A stretch of DNA of 64,000 nt, taken from contig CAYYNT010000012.1 of the NCBI GenBank assembly GCA_964473155.1, positions 14,906 to 78,905 on the forward strand, read 5' to 3'. The DNA is from JAJFUG01 sp964473155 (GTDB taxonomy: Bacteria > Gemmatimonadota > Glassbacteria > GWA2-58-10). The position numbers and the translations under genes are program-made. Of the stretch, positions 58,426-64,000 are shown piece after piece. The first letter of the stretch is position 1, and each line of letters begins with the position of its first letter. A model generated the notes under the pieces. It made no database searches and was not told the origin of the DNA. It was given only the letters and a program-made list of their open reading frames with translations.

Positions 58426-60345
58426 ATGTGCGGGATAACAGGCATCCTGAAATTCGATGGCTATTTCGTTGAACAAGAATTGCTTAATCGAATGTTGAAT
58501 CAGATCGGTCATCGTGGACCAGACGGTCGTGGCATTAAAGCATGCGGTCCCTTAGGCTTAGGGCACTGTCGACTCTCAATCCTTGACACAAGTATCGCCG
58601 GCCAACAACCTATGTGCAATGAGGATCAAACTATCTGGCTGACATATAACGGGGAGATATATAACTACCAAGAACTGAACAAGCAACTGAAAAAAAAAGG
58701 ACACGCTTTCCGGTCAAGAACTGATACTGAGGTGATCATACATGCATATGAGGAATGGGGGTATGCATGCTTGGAGCACTTCGCCGGTATGTTCGCTTTT
58801 GCTCTTTGGGACAGCCATAAGCAAAGCCTTTGGGTTGTTCGGGACCGGATAGGTATTAAGCCACTTTTTTTTGCATGCCTTAACGAAGCTTTCGTTTTTG
58901 GCTCGGAAATAAAAGCGATTCTTGAGTATCCCAATTTTGATCGCGCGGTTGATTTTGAAGCTCTTTCATATTATCTCGCATTGAATTATACCCCAGCGCC
59001 ATATACTCTTTTTTCTGGTGTCAGACAATTAATGCCAGGCGAATATTTGATTATCGAGGCCAATGGGAAAATTCAGCAACGGCGTTATTGGGACATAGAA
59101 TATCATGAGGACTCGAGTAAACCGGAAAAAGATTTGATCGAGGAATTTACTTTTCTTCTTGAGTCTATTGTGTCACAGCATCTGGTCAGTGATGTGCAGT
59201 TCGGTGCATTTTTGAGCGGAGGACTCGATTCGAGCAGTATCGTGTACTGGATGTCACACCTGCTTAAAGAACCGGTAAAAACATTCACAATAGGCTTTAC
59301 AGAAAATGAATTCGACGAGTCACCCTATGCTTTACAAATTGCAGAATTTCTAAATACTTCGCACCATATGAAGGTTATCAAGCCGGATGCAACAGAAATA
59401 CTCCCAAAGCTTGTCTGGCATGCAGAAGAACCTACCGCCGATTCATCGATGCTTGCGGTATATTATTTATCCCGTGAAGCACGCCAAGAAGTTGCCTGGG
59501 TCTTAAGTGGAGATGGATCGGATGAGATTCTTGCCGGTTATGAAACCTATCAGGCATATTATTTGTTAAAACTCTTTCAACTTCTTCCCAAGTGGTTTCG
59601 TGAGATTTGTATTGCTTCGTTAGGAAAAGTGTTGCCAGTTTCTGACAAGAAAGTCGGTTGGGATATGAAACTTGAGCGTTTTCTCCGAGGAGTCGAATTG
59701 CCTCCGGAAGATGCTCACGCAACTTGGCGCATGATCTTTGGAGAGTCTGACCGAAAAAATCTGCTTGCGCCGATCGCCGACAATCCGCTGATAGGATCTG
59801 ATTTTGTAGATCTTTACAGAGAATGTTTTTCGCATTCAAATGCCACTAAACCTTTGAATCGAATGCTTTATGTGGATACCCGTTTCTATCTGCCCAATGA
59901 CATGCTGGTTAAGGTAGATCGGATGTCTATGGCGCATGGGCTTGAGGCGAGAGTGCCATTTCTTGATCACCGGTTGGTTGAATTCGCAGCCTCTCTGCCT
60001 ACCTCGCTTAAAATTAAATGGTTACACAAGAAAAAATATATTCTAAAGCGGAGCATGAAAAATAGGATTCCTGAAAATATTATTAATAGGCCAAAAGCTG
60101 GCTTCAACGTGCCAAAATCCAATTGGATTAAATCCGATTTAAAGCCTTTTGTGACCGATGTGCTTTCATCTCAACGAATCAAAGACATCGGTTTTCTTGA
60201 TACCCGTTTTGTGGAATCTGTTTTGCAACAACATTTTAACTGTAAAAAAGACAACAGTTTTCAAATTTGGTGTCTTTTAAATTTGTCTTTTTGGTGGCAG
60301 CAATTTCAGAATCGGGATAAACCATATGCGAGTTCTGCTTATTAA
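58426..60345 (+). CDS. asnB: Asparagine synthase-like glutamine amidotransferase
   Basis: The start at 58426 is fixed by the catalytic Cys2 (MCGITG), which must be N-terminal after Met removal. The 639 residues comprise a class II glutaminase (about 2-215; GHRGPDGRG, YNGEIYNYQEL) and an AMP-forming PP-loop synthetase (SGGLDSSS at 264-271, SGDGSDEILAGY). The protein is longer than E. coli AsnB (about 550). In glycan or natural-product clusters such paralogues often amidate uronic acids or peptides instead of making asparagine, and the neighbours suggest that here. The symbol is for family only. Confidence 0.88.
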   Translation: MCGITGILKFDGYFVEQELLNRMLNQIGHRGPDGRGIKACGPLGLGHCRLSILDTSIAGQQPMCNEDQTIWLTYNGEIYNYQELNKQLKKKGHAFRSRTDTEVIIHAYEEWGYACLEHFAGMFAFALWDSHKQSLWVVRDRIGIKPLFFACLNEAFVFGSEIKAILEYPNFDRAVDFEALSYYLALNYTPAPYTLFSGVRQLMPGEYLIIEANGKIQQRRYWDIEYHEDSSKPEKDLIEEFTFLLESIVSQHLVSDVQFGAFLSGGLDSSSIVYWMSHLLKEPVKTFTIGFTENEFDESPYALQIAEFLNTSHHMKVIKPDATEILPKLVWHAEEPTADSSMLAVYYLSREARQEVAWVLSGDGSDEILAGYETYQAYYLLKLFQLLPKWFREICIASLGKVLPVSDKKVGWDMKLERFLRGVELPPEDAHATWRMIFGESDRKNLLAPIADNPLIGSDFVDLYRECFSHSNATKPLNRMLYVDTRFYLPNDMLVKVDRMSMAHGLEARVPFLDHRLVEFAASLPTSLKIKWLHKKKYILKRSMKNRIPENIINRPKAGFNVPKSNWIKSDLKPFVTDVLSSQRIKDIGFLDTRFVESVLQQHFNCKKDNSFQIWCLLNLSFWWQQFQNRDKPYASSAY

Positions 60346-61759
60346 TCCAAGTTTCGAAGATATATATGGCTCATACAAGCATCTGTACCGGAAGGGATTC
60401 CTCAATAGCCCTCTAAGTCTCTGCTACCTGGCGGCTTCGCTTATTGATAACGATCATGTGGCCCAGATCGTTGACGGAGAGGCTGAAAGCCTATCTCTGG
60501 ATCAAATCATTAAGAAAGTCAAAGATTTCGCGCCTGGTTTAATTGGTATAACCGCGACCTCAATCGATTTTATCCATGCCCACCACCTGGCCAAAGCGCT
60601 TAAAAAAGTGTTGCCTGAAATTCCTTTATTACTGGGAGGTACGCATGTAAACCTTTTTGGTTCTGAAGTACTGGAAAAAGCCCCCGAATTTGATTTCGGT
60701 TGTATCGGTGATGGAGAGTATTTGATCGTCGAGTTAGCCCAGATGATCGAGGAAGGCGCATCTGATAAGTTGCCGAACATCGCTGGATTGATCTATCGGG
60801 ATGGAAAGAATACAGTTCAAAACTGTTTTCGTCCTATCGAGATGAATCTCGATCGTTATACTTTCCCGGCAAGATTCTTACTCAAGAATGAGTTGTATTA
60901 CCGGGCAATTCCGTTTAAAGGATACCAGACCACGGCCTCGATAATGTCCTCACGGGGCTGTCCGTTCTCATGTGCGTTTTGTGCGGTTAGAAACATATAC
61001 GGAGGACCCAAGGTAAGATTGCGTTCGGCGTCCAATGTACTGAACGAAATAGAATACATCGTTAAAGAAATGGGCATTAACCATTTGGCTTTTAATGACG
61101 ATTGTTTGACACTAAACCGCGAAAGAATGATGACCATTTGTACCGGGATCCTTGAGAGAGGATTAAAATTTACCTGGGAAGGTTTAAGCCGCGCCGACCT
61201 TCTCGATGAAGAACTCCTTCGGATAATGAAACAAGCCGGTTTTATACGAATCTCGATAGGTATTGAAAGTGCCAACGCCCATATTTTGAAAGTACTTAAA
61301 AAGCATGAAACACTTGAACAAATTGAAAAGGCGGTTTATATGGCCAAAAGGGCCGGGATTGTCACCCGTGGCAGCTTGATTATAGGCAGTCCCTATGAAA
61401 CAGGCGAGACAGTAAAAGAATCTTTCAGATTTATAAACCAGCTCAAGAGTCTCGACCAAGTAGTGATTAATATCATGCAACCTTATCCAGGGACCGAGAT
61501 CAGAGAAATGGTCCTGCGGGGAGAAGGCGGCACGCACTTTTATCAGCAAGAGAACCAGAATGATTCTTTACAGAGATTCGGCAGTGCGGCTATTCGTGTT
61601 AATGAATTGACACAGGAAAAGCTTGTCAGTCTGCAAAAGAAGGGCTTTTTAGGCTTTTATCTGCGCCCTCGTGCAGTAATCAACAATCTGAGAATAACGG
61701 GATTAAAAACATTTTGTAATGACAGCATCGGTTTCTTAAGAAGTATTATCGGATTATAA
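60326..61759 (+). CDS. B12-binding-domain radical SAM protein, first copy
   Basis: A 477-residue radical SAM enzyme with an N-terminal B12-binding-like Rossmann domain (about 1-145; LLLGGTHVNLF, FDFGCIGDGEY). I do not see the DxHxxG base-off motif. The [4Fe-4S] motif CxxxCxxC is Cys212-Cys216-Cys219 (GCPFSCAFC). The barrel region includes FNDDCLTLNRERM and RISIGIESANAHILKVLKKHE, typical of the BchE/methyltransferase-like class. The start overlaps the amidotransferase end by 20 bp. The substrate is unknown; methylation, ring formation or C-C bond chemistry is possible. Confidence 0.88.
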   Translation: MRVLLINPSFEDIYGSYKHLYRKGFLNSPLSLCYLAASLIDNDHVAQIVDGEAESLSLDQIIKKVKDFAPGLIGITATSIDFIHAHHLAKALKKVLPEIPLLLGGTHVNLFGSEVLEKAPEFDFGCIGDGEYLIVELAQMIEEGASDKLPNIAGLIYRDGKNTVQNCFRPIEMNLDRYTFPARFLLKNELYYRAIPFKGYQTTASIMSSRGCPFSCAFCAVRNIYGGPKVRLRSASNVLNEIEYIVKEMGINHLAFNDDCLTLNRERMMTICTGILERGLKFTWEGLSRADLLDEELLRIMKQAGFIRISIGIESANAHILKVLKKHETLEQIEKAVYMAKRAGIVTRGSLIIGSPYETGETVKESFRFINQLKSLDQVVINIMQPYPGTEIREMVLRGEGGTHFYQQENQNDSLQRFGSAAIRVNELTQEKLVSLQKKGFLGFYLRPRAVINNLRITGLKTFCNDSIGFLRSIIGL

Positions 61760-61789
61760 ACGTAAGAGAATAGCATAGCAGGAAAAACA

Positions 61790-63208
61790 ATGTCTACGAT
61801 CCTTCTTATAAATGCGCCTTTCTATGACCTATATGGTGTCTCCAAAAATGCCTTTTCGTACTACTTCCCTTTAGGGATAGGGTATATCGCCTCATTTCTT
61901 ATGAAACACGGCTATTCAGTCGATCTTATCGTAGAATCTAAAGATAAGGATATTTATGAATCGTTGTGTGAAAAACTGGAAAGCGGAAAGTATCTGTATA
62001 TAGGCATCTCATCCATGACCTCAGCCTTTCCTGCGGCTATCAAAGTAGCTAAAACGATCCGCCGGCTCTGCCCCCAAACCCCCATAGTCCTGGGCGGGGC
62101 GCATGTCAGTGGCGTCGGCCCCCAGTGCATCGAGGATCATCCAGAAATTGACTTCCTGTGTATTGGGGAAGGGGAGATCACATCGCTTGAATTGGCACGC
62201 GCTCTAGAGCAAGAAAATCCGGACCTGGCGACAATTAATGGACTCGTATGGAGGGGTAGTCAGGGTAAGATAATGGTGAACTCGCCCAGAGCTTTCCACT
62301 TGAATATAGATGACTTCCCTTTCCCCGCACGTCATCTGGTTGATTTTGAAGATTTTTCCATTCACTCCCATGTGGTTGCCGGAGGTGGTGCGAGCGCGAC
62401 AGTAATTACCAGTCGTGGTTGCCCATTTGGCTGTATTTTTTGTTCTGCTCACCTGACGGATGGTAAAAAATACAGGTTCCACTCTGATGATTATATTATT
62501 ACTGAGTTGAGGTTGCTGAAAGAGAAATGGAATGTCAGTTATGTTTTTTTCGAAGACGATACGCTGACTGTTGTGAAAAAAAGATTGACCAGACTCTGTG
62601 AAAGGATAAAAAAGGAAAAGCTTAATCTCGACTTCGGGTGTTTCTCCCGAGTGGATGTTTTTGATGAGAAAACCGCCAAGTTGCTCAATGAATCAGGCTT
62701 TCGGATGGTGATTTTCGGGATCGAATCGGGCGTGCCAGAGATTTTAAAAAAAATCGGAAAATCGGCGAATATAGAGCAAGCTCGAAGGGCCATTGAACTA
62801 TGCGCGAAATATAAGATTAAATCTTACGCGTCTTTTGTGGTTGGATTTCCGTTCGAATCCAAAAGGGACATCGAGCAAACGATTGCGTTCGGTAAGAGTC
62901 TTAACGCTTCTGTCTTGACTTTCAATCCTTTAGTTCCATTTCCCGGTACTCCTCTTTTCATTGAAGAAAAACACAGGCCGGGCGACACAGCGGGCTGGAG
63001 TCGCTTTCTTACGATGGGAAAGCCACCTTTCGATATGACCCCGGGAGTATCTGCAGATCAATTGAAAGCAATGGTTGATCGAGCACATCTTCTTTATTAT
63101 TTGAATCCAAAACGTCTCTTACGAATGATTGCTGGAATCCGTTCTTTTTCGGAGTTGTTATCTTATTTCAGAGCTTTCACTGGCATGGTGAGAAGATCGT
63201 TCAATTAA
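61790..63208 (+). CDS. B12-binding-domain radical SAM protein, second copy
   Basis: 472 residues, with the same architecture as its upstream neighbour: B12-binding-like N-terminal domain (LLINAPFYDLYG, IVLGGAHVSGVGP, DFLCIGEGE) and CxxxCxxC at Cys211-Cys215-Cys218 (GCPFGCIFC). It then has FFEDDTLTVVKKRL and MVIFGIESGVPEILKKIGK. The two are paralogues but diverged, so they probably act on different positions or intermediates. It is 30 bp after the first copy, and translation of both from one AT-rich transcript is likely. Confidence 0.88.
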   Translation: MSTILLINAPFYDLYGVSKNAFSYYFPLGIGYIASFLMKHGYSVDLIVESKDKDIYESLCEKLESGKYLYIGISSMTSAFPAAIKVAKTIRRLCPQTPIVLGGAHVSGVGPQCIEDHPEIDFLCIGEGEITSLELARALEQENPDLATINGLVWRGSQGKIMVNSPRAFHLNIDDFPFPARHLVDFEDFSIHSHVVAGGGASATVITSRGCPFGCIFCSAHLTDGKKYRFHSDDYIITELRLLKEKWNVSYVFFEDDTLTVVKKRLTRLCERIKKEKLNLDFGCFSRVDVFDEKTAKLLNESGFRMVIFGIESGVPEILKKIGKSANIEQARRAIELCAKYKIKSYASFVVGFPFESKRDIEQTIAFGKSLNASVLTFNPLVPFPGTPLFIEEKHRPGDTAGWSRFLTMGKPPFDMTPGVSADQLKAMVDRAHLLYYLNPKRLLRMIAGIRSFSELLSYFRAFTGMVRRSFN

Positions 63209-63283
63209 TCAAACAACTGTTAAAAGTGGCTAACATTTATCCTTCACTTTCAGATTCCTATCCTTTTTTCATTGAGACCATTG

Positions 63284-64000
63284 ATGGCGATGATTCTTTC
63301 AGAATATTTAGCCTGTCCTGAATGTGGAACAAATCTTCATCAAGATGACACATCGCAGGATATGCGCTGTTACAAATGCGGGGAAGTGCTAAAATACAAA
63401 AACGGTATTTATTTTGTGCGCGAATGTTCTGGATCAGAAAATGCTCAAAATACTATTAATGAGTTTGGAAAAAGATGGAATAAGGTGTTCCATCAAATGG
63501 GAGGACTAAAGAATTTCCTCCTCCCAATGATAGAACCGGTCAAAAAAGAGTTTTTTAAAAATAAAATAATTATAGATGCTGGCGGTGGAGCTGGAAGACT
63601 TTCGAAAATCATGTTGGATTATGGAGCCAAGCACATTTTTTTACTGGATGCCAGCACGGCAGTACAAACAGCAAAAGAATATTTAGAAGATTATTCTAAT
63701 AGAGTTACAATCATTCAGTGCGATATCACCAAACCACCATTGGCGGAAAATGTATTCGACATCTTTTTCTGCCATGGGGTGTTACATCATACGGGTGAAC
63801 CGGAAAGAGTGATAGCAAGAATGAGCCGATCTGTAATTCAGGATGCAGGCTCAATGATTCTTTGGGTTTACGCCAAAGAAGGCAACCGAATTCTTTCTAA
63901 ATGCGTACAATTCGCCCAACTTTTTGCGCGGTTGGTTGGAGACAAGGGACGATGGATTTTGGCAAATATGGTTGATAACTTTTTGAGGTGTATAGTTTAT
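63284..64000 (+). CDS. Zinc-ribbon SAM-dependent methyltransferase (partial, runs off window)
   Basis: 239 codons are visible from ATG 63284 (63290 is an alternative) without a stop. The N-terminus is a Trm112-like zinc ribbon: Cys11-x2-Cys14 and Cys29-x2-Cys32. A class I methyltransferase follows with motif I IIDAGGGAGRLSKI (Asp98), the acidic LLDAS, and FCHGVLHHTGEPERV typical of small-molecule and glycan methyltransferases. It lies 75 bp after the second radical SAM gene, in the same AT-rich cluster. Confidence 0.85.
   Translation, partial: MAMILSEYLACPECGTNLHQDDTSQDMRCYKCGEVLKYKNGIYFVRECSGSENAQNTINEFGKRWNKVFHQMGGLKNFLLPMIEPVKKEFFKNKIIIDAGGGAGRLSKIMLDYGAKHIFLLDASTAVQTAKEYLEDYSNRVTIIQCDITKPPLAENVFDIFFCHGVLHHTGEPERVIARMSRSVIQDAGSMILWVYAKEGNRILSKCVQFAQLFARLVGDKGRWILANMVDNFLRCIVY

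Noticed and set aside
63218..63311. Short frame (about 30 codons) between the second radical SAM gene and the methyltransferase
   Set aside because: Plausible codon use but it stops quickly, has no clear ribosome binding site and overlaps the methyltransferase start in another frame. It could be a gene remnant, not supportable here.
1..64000. CRISPR array, prophage, rRNA operon or defence island
   Set aside because: No regularly spaced repeats, phage structural or integrase genes, rRNA sequences or known defence families seen. The HEPN protein alone is not enough to claim a defence system.

Overview
The window looks like a chromosomal segment of an uncultivated, probably deep-branching Gram-negative bacterium. 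Evidence for an outer membrane is a BamD-like lipoprotein and other putative lipoproteins next to SecA. Housekeeping genes are moderately GC-rich, use ATG/GTG/TTG starts and carry GGAGG-type ribosome binding sites. The gene set (GTP-type PEP carboxykinase, bifunctional Rel, single-chain formate-THF ligase, MetY/MetX/MetW, chemotaxis proteins with PilZ) fits FCB-like candidate phyla. This placement is an inference; no rRNA gene is present to fix it.

Layout. (1) 0.2-4.2 kb, minus strand: pckG, an unknown protein and a membrane protein with an anti-sigma-type zinc finger. (2) 4.5-14.6 kb, plus strand: TPR lipoprotein, bamD-like, nadD, secA, an unknown protein, rel/spoT and a membrane-anchored PilZ protein. 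(3) 14.7-17.4 kb, minus strand: zinc-ribbon protein, PTS EIIA-like protein and a ClC transporter with CBS domains; then tRNA-Gly(GCC) and tRNA-Cys(GCA) behind a strong promoter, a VOC protein and a PfkB kinase. (4) 20.3-32.8 kb: two chemotaxis units (cheW-mcp, and receiver/pseudokinase-cheA-cheX) flank a sulfatase, a TPR protein and an amidohydrolase. Each unit has a sigma-54-like motif about 135 bp upstream of its first gene. No cheR, cheB or stand-alone cheY is seen. (5) 33.0-38.9 kb: an Rrf2 regulator with three Fe-S-type cysteines, then metY-metX-metW (homoserine acetylation and sulfhydrylation), a serine hydrolase and a YacP/NYN protein. (6) 39-39.8 kb: an AT-rich pocket with a small protein made of 16-residue repeats. 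(7) 39.8-47.5 kb, minus strand: a tightly packed run rarA, abcF, hflX, pdxJ, yqeK, lytR_C, rbsK. (8) 47.6-55.8 kb: acpS, a GH67/GH20-like cytoplasmic protein, fhs (minus), valS and a HEPN protein.

(9) From about 55.8 kb the character changes. An IS5-family element with a frameshift run and an IS200/IS605-like element with an altered HUH motif are followed by clearly AT-richer DNA. This carries a GT2 glycosyltransferase, a glutamine-hydrolysing asparagine-synthase family amidotransferase, two adjacent B12-binding-type radical SAM enzymes and, running off the window end, a zinc-ribbon methyltransferase. This is the start of what is probably a horizontally acquired surface-glycan or specialised-metabolite cluster, and the best candidate here for undescribed chemistry. 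Its product cannot be named from this window.
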